Shown in pieces: positions 42,527 to 51,502 of a stretch of DNA of 64,000 nucleotides (position 1 is its first letter; each line of letters begins with the position of its first letter). This stretch comes from Symbiodinium sp. CCMP2592 (lineage: Eukaryota > Sar > Dinophyceae > Suessiales > Symbiodiniaceae), in NCBI GenBank assembly GCA_905221615.1, contig CAJNDT010000132.1, forward strand, positions 168,501 through 232,500, read 5' to 3'. The position numbers and the translations under genes are program-made. A model generated the notes under the pieces. The model saw only the letters and a list, made by a program, of their open reading frames with translations, was not told the origin of the DNA and did no database searches.

Positions 42527-45500
42527 AGGGTGGCGACGCCTCGACCCATGCCTCTGGAACAGCTGGTTCCACGACTGCTGCGCCAGGTGACCTGGCGAAC
42601 TCTGGTCTGCAATCGACGGCCAAGAGTAAAGGCAAGGGCAAGGGAGATGAAGGCCCCAAGCAGGCTATCCGTGCACGCCGCTGGCAGCGAGATGGTTGGC
42701 AGGATGTGTCATGGCGCCTGAGAGCTAGTGATTTAGGCTTTGCTTCAGTGTTGGTGACCGCGGAGCAGCTTGAGCATGCGTTGGATGAAGGTTCACCTGT
42801 TCTTGCGTTTGCCACGACGGCCGAAGAGCTTTCTGACTTTGCTGGCCTGATGCGAGGAGGCTGTGCTCCTGATTCCTTGCTCGTCTACTCGGGCGAGGCC
42901 TGTAACGAACTGGATGCCCTGCAACAAGAATTCCCAACGGAACTTAAGAGCATCCCGGGACAGCTTCGAGGCCAATGCAAGCTTCGTAAGTGTTGGATTG
43001 TGGGTTGGCACCGTGGCAAGACCGAGGTGGGTGAGCTTCCGCTTGACATCGATGTGGACTTCATCACCGCAAAAGCCCCCAAAAAGACACAACAGTTTGA
43101 GACCTCGGTGGTAGTTAGGGCCATCTGCTCTGAACACTTTGTCCCGAAGGACAGGTGGCGCAAAATCAAGCATCGTCCAGGTGCAGCGCTCAGGGAGTGG
43201 GTAGCCCGCTTGGGAGTTGACCCGGCAGCCCTGCTTGACACATGGAATTGGGAAAGAACTGGTCAGACTGACGATGCGATGGTCAAAGGATTGGTTCGTC
43301 TTTCTCCCACGGCTGCAAGATCTCTTCTTGCTGCCGGGGGCAAGGCCATGGGTGGCGCAGTCTGGTTCTGCCAGCCTACACGATGGCAAGACCTGATCCT
43401 CAATCAACCTGCCTTAATTTGGCAATCCAAGCAACCCCTCGAGGACCACGATACCTATCTCAAGCGTGTCATCTCTTCGGTTGGTGAGCATGGTCTACAC
43501 TATGACGGCAAACGCCTCGCTATCAGAGTTGATCCGAGGGATCCCCGTAACGCTCCTCGCACGGGGCTCTGGGTTCTCCGAGGAGTGCCGTCTGACTGGC
43601 ATGTCCCGGAGCTGGAGGAGGTGTTGCTCGACACTGGCTTTAGTGACGTCACCATCCAGGCCAAGTACCGGGATCGCAGAGCCAACAAATGGACCTTCAC
43701 TGCCATCAGGTCCGACATGCGTGAATTCGTTCCAATCAGGGTTCCTCAAGAGGACGACATGATCTTGGAGCTTGAGGCGTCCCGTCATCGGCGCCAGCGC
43801 CGTCAGGAACCCACTGAGCGCCTCAAGGATGATCGCAGGCAGGGGCTCACTTTTGAGTTTGACCTGGGGAGTGCTGGGAGGCCCAAGTTCTTGCCCCGCA
43901 ATTCGAAGCAGGCCCTGAAATCGAAAGCCAAAGTTGAGCTCAACCATGTGCATGCTGAGACCACCGAAGCCCTGCAGTCGGTGAACTTAGACTCTCTGTC
44001 TGACCTTGACATGGAGGAGGACCTTGATGCCACCATCGCGGGAGCAGGGGAGCCGAGTTCCGGTAAGAGGTCGGCCACGGCCCTGGCGGATGAGGCCCTC
44101 CCACGCAAAAGTCCCAAGCCACGCCTCAAACTGCCTGATGGTGCAACCATCATCGCAAATGATGGTGCTGGCAACTGCCTACCACAGGCGGTTGCTCAGG
44201 CATTGACGGAACAGCTTGGCCGGCCCAAATCGCATCGCGGAGTCCGAAAAGCCATGGTTTCCTGGATGAGGGCCCAGAAAGAGCTCCTCGCTCCAGTGTG
44301 GGATGCCCGTGACACGAATGATGAGCCAATGAGCGGATCATTTGATGATTATCTCTCGCAGGTGGAGACTGTCGGCAACATGTGCGGCTTTCTGGAGGTC
44401 TACGCACTGGCCAAGGGACTTCCTGCGAATTTCCTAGTGCTGGATTGCGACACATGTCAATATCTTCGCTTTGTCGGCCCGAACGACTCATGCCCATTTA
44501 TTGTTCTCAAGTTTGAGGCGCGTCATTATGAATGGATTCGCACCACAGAGATCGCCCTATGGGACCTGTGGCAACAGGCTACAGACGGTCAGCCCACTGG
44601 AGGCAGAGGCGCAGGCGACACAGGCTTCATGGACATCCCGACAGACTCCGAAGCGGAACCTCCTGAGCGACAACCAACTAATGACAGCAATGCTATCGTC
44701 CCGGGCTTCATGTGCATCCCGACGGACTCCGAGGCGGAACCAGCTGCTCAGAAGAACCAGGCCAGTGCTACGCCACTCACCGCTGCGGAGGTTCGCCATC
44801 TGACGGCGACAACTGCTTCCTCGTCCAGGAAAAAGGCTAGGACATCGTTCTGTCGGAATTTCTCTGCTTGCTGTACTAGGCCATCTGCCTCAGTAGCTGA
44901 TACGGCAACGCCGGATGATGAAGATGAGGTTGAGGCTGAGGCTCCTCCAAGGCAGCCACGCACCAAGGTCTTTCAGTGCTCGGAGTGCCCTTTCCGGTTG
45001 GTGGGTACGCACGCGCGCATGGCCTCACGTTTCTACAAACACAACAAGCGATGGCATGATGGAAGGGGCAATGGCCGCCCCGCCATCCCGCAGGTCACCA
45101 TGCCCCTCAGTAAGATCACTGGCACTGTAGGTTGGGCCTGCCCTTTGTGCAAGGTCGGAGCGCCGGCCAGCGTGTGGTCCGATTTGTCAACTGCGAAGCG
45201 CCGGTTGAACAAGGAGCGTCACCGTGCACAGGCCCACCCGCATGTCACGAAGAAGAACTGGAAAGGCCTTCTGGATCGCAAGAATCGGAAGCTGGCTGTT
45301 AACCGTGCCTCCCAGCGAAGCAGCCAACTGAATCTCACTGATAAGTGTAAGATTGCTTCACTTGGACCTGGGTTTCAGATCTTTCTGTGGCCCCAGAAGC
45401 GTCAGTCTGGTGACAGAATTGATTGCCGTAGAGCTGCTCGTTGTAAAGCTTGTGGTTTCATCGGAATTTCCCATGCTGAACTCAAGCGGCACAAGTGCAA

Positions 45501-45666
45501 TCCGGCCCGGCCCTCGTTCTTTGCCAAGACTGCTGCGAGACGCTTGAAAGTCTTGAAAGGCCTGAGACGATTTGCTGCCGAGAGTGGATTTTCCCAGGTG
45601 GATGCTGACCGCATCTGGGAGCGCGCAGCTGCGTTCATCGAAGGCAAAGCTTGTAGCAGTGATTAG
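42352..45666 (+). CDS. LINE ORF1 fused in frame to the plastid leader
   Basis: The frame is continuous from the host ATG (42352) through intron remnant into the element. The first in-frame Met inside the element is at about 42850, so the element's own start may be truncated. Residues about 600-725 form an OTU-type cysteine protease core: NDGAGNCLPQAVAQAL carries the D-x-x-x-N-C catalytic loop and ARHYEW the histidine. Three zinc-finger-like clusters follow near residues 873 (CSECPF...HNKRWH), 928 (CPLCKVG) and 1031 (CKACGF...HKC). The N-terminal half includes a positively charged Gly/Lys patch and acidic linkers. ORF1 proteins of LINEs usually bind RNA; the OTU domain may cleave ubiquitin or the polyprotein. 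Two near-repeats (MDIPTDSEAEPP / MCIPTDSEAEPA) lie before the fingers. Stop TAG at 45664-45666. Confidence 0.85.
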   Translation: MARSSSALPVVLLALAALFVAPAFVPSPAPRAAPEAGRVFCFSTFMFSAFPVKFGFCYQGGDASTHASGTAGSTTAAPGDLANSGLQSTAKSKGKGKGDEGPKQAIRARRWQRDGWQDVSWRLRASDLGFASVLVTAEQLEHALDEGSPVLAFATTAEELSDFAGLMRGGCAPDSLLVYSGEACNELDALQQEFPTELKSIPGQLRGQCKLRKCWIVGWHRGKTEVGELPLDIDVDFITAKAPKKTQQFETSVVVRAICSEHFVPKDRWRKIKHRPGAALREWVARLGVDPAALLDTWNWERTGQTDDAMVKGLVRLSPTAARSLLAAGGKAMGGAVWFCQPTRWQDLILNQPALIWQSKQPLEDHDTYLKRVISSVGEHGLHYDGKRLAIRVDPRDPRNAPRTGLWVLRGVPSDWHVPELEEVLLDTGFSDVTIQAKYRDRRANKWTFTAIRSDMREFVPIRVPQEDDMILELEASRHRRQRRQEPTERLKDDRRQGLTFEFDLGSAGRPKFLPRNSKQALKSKAKVELNHVHAETTEALQSVNLDSLSDLDMEEDLDATIAGAGEPSSGKRSATALADEALPRKSPKPRLKLPDGATIIANDGAGNCLPQAVAQALTEQLGRPKSHRGVRKAMVSWMRAQKELLAPVWDARDTNDEPMSGSFDDYLSQVETVGNMCGFLEVYALAKGLPANFLVLDCDTCQYLRFVGPNDSCPFIVLKFEARHYEWIRTTEIALWDLWQQATDGQPTGGRGAGDTGFMDIPTDSEAEPPERQPTNDSNAIVPGFMCIPTDSEAEPAAQKNQASATPLTAAEVRHLTATTASSSRKKARTSFCRNFSACCTRPSASVADTATPDDEDEVEAEAPPRQPRTKVFQCSECPFRLVGTHARMASRFYKHNKRWHDGRGNGRPAIPQVTMPLSKITGTVGWACPLCKVGAPASVWSDLSTAKRRLNKERHRAQAHPHVTKKNWKGLLDRKNRKLAVNRASQRSSQLNLTDKCKIASLGPGFQIFLWPQKRQSGDRIDCRRAARCKACGFIGISHAELKRHKCNPARPSFFAKTAARRLKVLKGLRRFAAESGFSQVDADRIWERAAAFIEGKACSSD

Positions 45667-48600
45667 GATCTGTACCATGAACACTGACCGCTCGGGCGGC
45701 TGCCGCTGCCCTGACATCCTTAGCTTCCTTAGGACGGCTAATTGCGATGTTGCTTGCCTTCAAGAGGTTGATGTCAATCTTGACTCCTTTGGAGTCTTTA
45801 GTGCGTTTTGGGAAAAAGCCGGCTGGTGTGCAGTTTTACCGGCTGATTCCCCACCCTCGGCCAGGGCATGCATCCTTTCCCGCATTCCGTGCAAACCACT
45901 TGCGCTGAAAGTTTCGTTCCCGGGTAGAGTTGCTGCTGGGCTTTTCGAGGTGGTTCATCATGGCATGATACAGAAGATTGCTGTGTGTTCCTTTTATGGT
46001 TTTGATAGTGACCCTGAGCTCTCCACGGACTTGCTGCATGAGGTCACCCGTGACTTAGTTCAACTTGGATTACCGTGGTGCATCCTCGGTGATTTCCAGG
46101 CTCCTGCGCATCAGTTTCCAGTTTCCCAGGTTTTGGCTAGTGGCACCGCCTTCTCTCTGGATGATGCCCATGCCAAGCCTCTTCCCGCCACGGGTCCTGC
46201 GCGGACTCGCCGCATTGACTACGGCATTGCTTCCTCGGCCCTGCGAGCTTCTGAGGTCTGGACGATGGAAGGCATCGGTGATCACTTAGTCACAGGGTAT
46301 ACCCTGCCGTGTGCGAACCCTCCCGTTGCCTGTGCTCCTCTTCGGGCCCGCCAATCTCGGTGGACAGAGGCGGAGGTTGAGGCCTCTTTTGATGCCAAAG
46401 ACTTTGCTGCTTCTTTTGATTCTTCGTCGAAGGAGGGGATCGATGCCATGTGGCAATGCCTTTCTTCTTTTGCTGAGCATGCCCTCTGTGACTCCAGTCA
46501 GGGTCTTCCACGCCACTCTGTCGAAATTGCCAAGGCTAGACATCGACAACAGCATAAAGCGGCGACGATGTCCGAACCTTTGCATCTGCGTCGTCTACGA
46601 CGCTTGGGCCGCCGGCTTTCACACCTTAGCCGTTTTCCCCACTTGGGTAGGCTTCGGATGGTTCTTCTTAGGGATCTTGCTTCCTTGCGTCACGAGTTTC
46701 CTGGCTTAGCCGACATCACGCTTGGTTGGGATTATTTAGAGTCGGAGGCTGCTTCAGTACAGGGTCTGATCACGCGAACTGCGGAAGAACTGAAGAGCTC
46801 TCGTATTGCTGCTTGGCAAGAGCGTCTGAAGGACTCTCCCAGGAGACAGGCAGCATGGATCAAGCAGCGATCGGAGAGAGAGCTTAGAAGGCTCCTCCCG
46901 CCTTCCGACCTCGATGCTGAGGAGCTTGCTTCGCTTCCTTTGTCGCGTGCTGAGGTTCTCCGGACTCAGGCGTCGAAATGGCGCCAGCAGTGGAGCCGAC
47001 CACTGGACGGCACCGGCCGAGCTCCGTTGGTTCGACAACTGCTGCAACAAGTTCCTAGGCCCCCGATCGTTCCTGTCTCCTTCAATTGGAGCGCTTCGGA
47101 GCTCAAACGGTGCACCCATGCCATGAAAGGCAAAGCGCCTGGCCCTGATTCCTGGACTCCAGACATGCTGCTTTTGCTTCCCCAAGTGTGGTGGGAGGCC
47201 TTTGCTTGCTTGTGGCGACACATCTACGAGACAGGCACCACCCCAGCTGTTTGGAAGCAGTGTCGCATCACCTTGATCGAGAAACCCCAGGGGGGTTACC
47301 GCCCGATAGGGCTGTGCGTGGTCGCTTGGAGAGCGGGTTCGCGACTTATGGTTCGCCAGTTGCGCGAGTGGTCGGCCTCCTGGCAGTCGCATCGGAACCT
47401 TGGTGGCCTTGCTGGCTCGGCGGTTACCGATGCTCACGCTAGGCTCTTCCAGGCCATCCGACGGGGATCGGATGCTTTCCTTCAGGAAGATCTTCGAGCC
47501 TTTTTCGATTCCATTGACATCGATCTTGCTTGTCTTGTCCTTGAACATTTTCATGCTCCTGCAGGCTTTGTGAGGCTGCTGCGGCACTTCAACAGCGAGT
47601 CCTCCCGCATGATGTCGTTTCAAGGTGACCTGCATCCGGGCTGGCTTTCTCCTCAGAGAGGCATTGTCCAGGGCGATCCAGCATCACCGCTAATTGCCGC
47701 GGCCATCATGGAGGTCTGGAGCCACGTTGTGGCTCAGCAAGGCACTGAGGCTCTGGCATACTTGGATGATCGGTCAATTTGGCCTCTGTCCCGGGACCCA
47801 ACGACTGCCTTAGAGTGTCTTCACGCGGCGTCTCAACGCAGCTGCACCTTTGACGCCGCTTTTGGGTTTAGGAGGGACAGGAAGAAATCTGCTGTTGTCG
47901 GGGGCCCTCACCTTGATCCCCTCGCCAGGCAACTCGGGTATGACCGTAAAGATAGGTTACAGGCGTTAGGCATCGAGCATAGCCTTGACCCCACGGAACC
48001 CCGCCGCCTCTTAAGGTTTACGGTTGATAAGCTCCACATGCGCCTCCGATTCATTTCTGGAGCAACGAAGGTCCCTGCCCTGATTGCTTTGCACGTCAAT
48101 GCTCTCGGTGTCTCGATGTTTCGATGGGCTGGTGGCTTCGCCCAGCTTTCTGAGAGTGAGCTGGCGGACATCCATCATGACATCAGAGCTTCTTTCAGGT
48201 ACAACCTTCTTCATGATGCGGCCTCTGTCTTGTATCACGAGCTCTTCGACTGGGGCACGGAGCCCACTGCAGTGTGCGAATGGGCCACTATCCGTGCGGC
48301 CTTGCGACTGCAATGTCGCCCTTCTGCCTGGACTGAGCATGCGCCCTTGAGTGACGCACTCGACAAGTGGTGGGAGCTCCTGCCTTCAGCTATCCCTCTC
48401 CTCCACTCGCATGGATGGACGGTTGCTCCCGACGGAGCTAGCATAACACGACACGACGCCTATGGCATGCCCCGCACTTTCACCATCGGGTGGGAGTCGC
48501 CTAAGGTTCTGCGTGAGTGGTTTCTCCTGAAGTTTCGGAGACAAGCTTTGAGCAGGTGTCCCAGAATCCGTCGCTCGATGCATCGGACGGACCCTAACCT

Positions 48601-49638
48601 GGCGCGAGGCTTGGTGCTGCCGCCTCCGCCTCGCAATTCCTTCATTTTGGCTGAGGGTCACAAGGCTGTTTGGAAAAAGTCCCAGACCACTCGTGAGCTT
48701 CGCCAGGCTGCCTTCGCCTCAGGATGCTCGTTCTGGCATAGCAACCAGAAGTGGATTGCGCACGGATCCACTAAAGAGAAGTGTTTCTGCGGACGGCTGC
48801 AGCCGAGCAGACCACACTTGACATGGTGCTGTGAACACACTTTGCATCATAGACGAGAGATCACCATGCCAGTGGACCGGTGCCAAGAGCGCCTCTTTGC
48901 AGTTGCGCGGAAGGAGCCTCCTCAACCTCCGATTGTCTTGGACTTGACAGGCTTCATTGATGACCTGCTCGATGATCTTCTTAAGGCCCTGAAGGATACT
49001 TCCTCAGCCTTTGCGGCTACTGACGGCAGTGCTAGAGATGGTGTGGCCGCTGGTGCTGTTGCCCTGCTGCAACAGGAGGTCCATGCCATGGGCATTCCTG
49101 GTGAAGATCAGTCCAGCTTCTGTGCTGAGATGTGGGCGCTCTTCTGGCTCAGCCAAGCTGCTCGCAGTGCTACTGACAAGGGTGAACGAGGCCGCCTTCA
49201 CGTCGCTGTCGACTGTAAAGCTGCCTTGGATGCCGTCAAGGCTGGCTGGTGTGCTTCCATTCCTTTGATTGCTAAGGCAACGGCGGCGAATTTTCGTGCG
49301 GCGAATGATGCTGGCTTGAACTGTCTGCTTGGTTGGGTACCCTCTCACAACAAGGACTCTTCCTGGAGGCAAGATCCGCTGTGGCCCATTGGGACTCAGA
49401 GACTTCTCAATGGCAGAGCGGATGCGGCTGCTCGGCTCGCGATGGAGGCTCGTCTTCGTGGCTCGGCCACGCTCCGCCATGCACTGGAGGCCTCTCAAGC
49501 TGCGCGCTGGGAGGAAATGGTGATCCGTGCGTCTGGTGCTGCTGCAGTCCAGTACGCCGCCTATGTCGATGCCTAGGCTCTGTGTTTCATGGTGCTTAGG
49601 ACTCCGGCATCCCAGCACCGCTACAAAACCCAAAACCC
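42527..49638 (+). mobile_element. Non-LTR retrotransposon (LINE) with two intact ORFs
   Basis: The left border is set by divergence from copy 2's intron after GCTACC; the right border is where host sequence TGCGGGAAATTTC resumes. The element is about 7.1 kb, ends in a short CTACAAAACCCAAAACCC tail, and has no LTRs. Both long ORFs lack stops, so insertion is probably recent. Content (OTU-like protease, APE endonuclease, RT, RNase H) recalls algal LINEs such as the Dualen/RandI group. That group also has a restriction-like endonuclease, which I did not see here. No clear target-site duplication, because host sequence was lost at the site. Confidence 0.9.
45602..49576 (+). CDS. LINE ORF2: APE endonuclease, reverse transcriptase, RNase H
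   Basis: This frame is +1 relative to ORF1 and overlaps it; ATG at 45602 is the first in frame, and ATG 45677 lies 11 bases past the ORF1 stop. The endonuclease (residues about 25-225) has ACLQEVD, GDFQAP (usually GDFN), RRIDYG and GDH. The RT has KGKAPGPDSWTP (about residue 508), FFDSIDID (motif A), QGDPASPL (motif B) and AYLDD (motif C). A Cys/His knuckle (CFCGR...HLTWC) precedes an RNase H domain with ATDGSA, CAEMW, AVDCKAAL and NGRADAAA, giving the D-E-D-D catalytic set. Stop TAG 49574-49576. The endonuclease strand KLVAVIRIC lies before ATG 45677, so frameshifting from ORF1 is as likely as reinitiation. Confidence 0.93.
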   Translation: MLTASGSAQLRSSKAKLVAVIRICTMNTDRSGGCRCPDILSFLRTANCDVACLQEVDVNLDSFGVFSAFWEKAGWCAVLPADSPPSARACILSRIPCKPLALKVSFPGRVAAGLFEVVHHGMIQKIAVCSFYGFDSDPELSTDLLHEVTRDLVQLGLPWCILGDFQAPAHQFPVSQVLASGTAFSLDDAHAKPLPATGPARTRRIDYGIASSALRASEVWTMEGIGDHLVTGYTLPCANPPVACAPLRARQSRWTEAEVEASFDAKDFAASFDSSSKEGIDAMWQCLSSFAEHALCDSSQGLPRHSVEIAKARHRQQHKAATMSEPLHLRRLRRLGRRLSHLSRFPHLGRLRMVLLRDLASLRHEFPGLADITLGWDYLESEAASVQGLITRTAEELKSSRIAAWQERLKDSPRRQAAWIKQRSERELRRLLPPSDLDAEELASLPLSRAEVLRTQASKWRQQWSRPLDGTGRAPLVRQLLQQVPRPPIVPVSFNWSASELKRCTHAMKGKAPGPDSWTPDMLLLLPQVWWEAFACLWRHIYETGTTPAVWKQCRITLIEKPQGGYRPIGLCVVAWRAGSRLMVRQLREWSASWQSHRNLGGLAGSAVTDAHARLFQAIRRGSDAFLQEDLRAFFDSIDIDLACLVLEHFHAPAGFVRLLRHFNSESSRMMSFQGDLHPGWLSPQRGIVQGDPASPLIAAAIMEVWSHVVAQQGTEALAYLDDRSIWPLSRDPTTALECLHAASQRSCTFDAAFGFRRDRKKSAVVGGPHLDPLARQLGYDRKDRLQALGIEHSLDPTEPRRLLRFTVDKLHMRLRFISGATKVPALIALHVNALGVSMFRWAGGFAQLSESELADIHHDIRASFRYNLLHDAASVLYHELFDWGTEPTAVCEWATIRAALRLQCRPSAWTEHAPLSDALDKWWELLPSAIPLLHSHGWTVAPDGASITRHDAYGMPRTFTIGWESPKVLREWFLLKFRRQALSRCPRIRRSMHRTDPNLARGLVLPPPPRNSFILAEGHKAVWKKSQTTRELRQAAFASGCSFWHSNQKWIAHGSTKEKCFCGRLQPSRPHLTWCCEHTLHHRREITMPVDRCQERLFAVARKEPPQPPIVLDLTGFIDDLLDDLLKALKDTSSAFAATDGSARDGVAAGAVALLQQEVHAMGIPGEDQSSFCAEMWALFWLSQAARSATDKGERGRLHVAVDCKAALDAVKAGWCASIPLIAKATAANFRAANDAGLNCLLGWVPSHNKDSSWRQDPLWPIGTQRLLNGRADAAARLAMEARLRGSATLRHALEASQAARWEEMVIRASGAAAVQYAAYVDA

Positions 49639-49675
49639 TGCGGGAAATTTCATTTTCCCTGGCGAGAAGAAGTGA
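49639..49675 (+). pseudogene. 3' remnant of plastid protein copy 6
   Basis: TGCGGGAAATTTCATTTTCC and the following bases to TGA match the end of exon 2 (AGNFIFPGEKK) of the intact copies. Flanking sequence after the stop differs from all other copies. Confidence 0.9.
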
Positions 49676-50398
49676 TTGAAGTCTGAATCAAGTTCGGAAC
49701 CTGACGGCAGGATGGCCTGACCCGTGCCACTGCAATTTTACCCAGGAGCATCTAGGAATATATGATTGAGCTTCTGTAGAAATATCAGAATGCTGAGAGA
49801 TTGCGCAAACCGCGCCGTGCTTCTGCAATCGGAAACATTGCGTCTCGCATGCCGACCGTGGCTTGTTGTGTTGATGGGTGTTGGTCGCATGCTATGACTA
49901 GCAACACATATGACTTTGACATATATGCAGTCGAACAAGCATTCTCGCAAAGGTGGGGAATGCGGTCACTCTCGTCACTGTCTGCAGCATGTCTTAGCCA
50001 CGTCGTTTCTGTACCGAAGCCGCGGAGGCCTGGCAAGGGACCAGAGACGTAGCTGAAAGCCGGGGGTGCCCCACGGGTTCCCTGACTGTTGCAGATGTCG
50101 GTGGCTTAGTGCAGCGGACATACATGACACACTGACATGGCCTTCAACCTCTCACACCTCGCCTAGGGATCTCAGCAGCCTCTCGCGCAACACGTGCTGC
50201 TCTCGGTGGCCGCGGCTACACTTTTGAAGATTCTTGCCCTCGTCCGGGTGATCATGTAGGTTGGACCCAGACGACCCCACAATCCGCGGGCGGAACTGGG
50301 AGTCCGTCGAGAAGGTCGCTCGGGACGTTGGCCACTCTCGTAATCCTTCAACTTCTACAAAGCCACTTGAGATAACTTGAGAAGAACCCGATGGGCAG
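49676..50398. other. No confident gene
   Basis: Downstream flank of the disrupted copy; frames of 60-85 codons on both strands without motifs. Confidence 0.28.
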
Positions 50399-50575
50399 GT
50401 GCTGAACCAGCGCGAGGCGTACCTTGCGTCTCTGAACGGCGACGACCTAAGACTGCGGGTGCTCGTCAGAGCACAAATGTGGGACGTACTCGTAGCAGGT
50501 GCGCTAGTACACGTGTTGCAAACTCTTGTGACTCTTGTGGCTCTCCGGCTCCCCCTCCCTAACGGGCTCTCATGA
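50399..50575 (+). CDS. Probable terminal exon, unknown
   Basis: After a GGGCAG acceptor the 58-codon frame reads VLNQREAYLASLNGDDLRLR, then AQMWDVLVAGALVHVLQTLV and ends PNGLS at TGA. Composition is strongly protein-like, with a hydrophobic stretch near the end that could be a membrane helix. No family recognised. Upstream exons not placed. Confidence 0.42.
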   Translation: MLNQREAYLASLNGDDLRLRVLVRAQMWDVLVAGALVHVLQTLVTLVALRLPLPNGLS

Positions 50576-50639
50576 CACATTCTTCTATGTGCACCAATGA
50601 AGGCGAGGAGGATGATTGCTGTCGTTGTGTTTGTTATGT

Positions 50640-50960
50640 TCTACCAGTTCTACCGGTATTGCATTGCTAGTTGTTGCTCTCTTGGTGCCACTCGTTGTAG
50701 CGGTACCCTGTGCCGCAGCGTTGGCTCACTTCTGCAGCCGCCAGACCTTCCGACCCTGTGCCCTGGTATACGAGGGGTTCCTTCGACGGTTGCTTCTGGG
50801 GACTCTATAGGGGCTTCGGGGTTTCGGTTTGGCGGTGTTGCTGGCCTTTGCTCCGAAGTTCTTTCAGCCTCTGTCCTCGTATAGCTCAGGGCACACACCG
50901 ACTGACTATCTCTCCAGGCTTCCGGATGTTCAGTCAGCAGCCGCAAGGTGTCTTCATTAA
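50640..50960 (+). CDS. Possible multi-span membrane protein exons
   Basis: A first hydrophobic frame (from about 50645) reads GIALLVVALLVPLVVAVPCA. After a TAG used as acceptor at 50808-50810 the same frame continues GLRGFGLAVLLAFAPKFFQP, then TDYLSRLPDVQSAAARCLH to TAA 50958-50960. The second piece faintly resembles the segment between membrane helices in CSC1/OSCA channels, which would need a profile search to test. Exon borders uncertain. Confidence 0.32.
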
Positions 50961-51316
50961 CGTTGCTGGAGCAGATATTCTACCATATTATTTGAAAGCA
51001 TTTCGGCCCCCGCTGTTGTTCTTCGTTGCAGGTAACAGGTTTTCCGTTCAAGATCATGTGTCTTCCGCGAGTCAGACTTTTCAACTGCGTGGCTCACAGC
51101 CTAGGCCATGGAGGCTCCCTCCGGGCTGGGCGAAGGGGAGCGATGCACCCTTTTAGAGCTTCAGCAAACTGGGAGATCCCAGGACCGGCTCGCGAGTTTT
51201 GAAGGGGCCTGCTGGGAAAGCTCGTAGCGCGTTTCCCAATGAATGGCTGAGACACTGCTGCTTCAGCGTCACTGGTTTCTTGGTCTGAAGCTGAAGTGAG
51301 TTGCTAAAGGGCTGCA

Positions 51317-51502
51317 ATGACATTGAGTCTGTCACACAGTACACCGGCCGCAACTCTAAGTTCTTTCATGCGGCCTGCTGTTGGCCAGGAGGCACCCATT
51401 CGGAGTCACCGTCGACTGGTGGTCGCCTTGGTCCTGGGAGTTCTCGGAAGCGCACTCGCCTTGTTGCTGTGGAGGCCACCGGCCTTTGGGCTCAGGATTT
51501 GA
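51317..51502 (+). CDS. Small ORF with a signal-anchor, unknown
   Basis: This ATG-started 61-codon ORF has a polar N-terminus, RSHRRLVVALVLGVLGSALA, then LLLWRPPAFG. It looks like a first exon of a secreted or plastid-targeted protein, with a basic flank and a hydrophobic core; the following AFG could be a transit-peptide start. No downstream exon could be tied to it. Confidence 0.38.
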   Translation: MTLSLSHSTPAATLSSFMRPAVGQEAPIRSHRRLVVALVLGVLGSALALLLWRPPAFGLRI

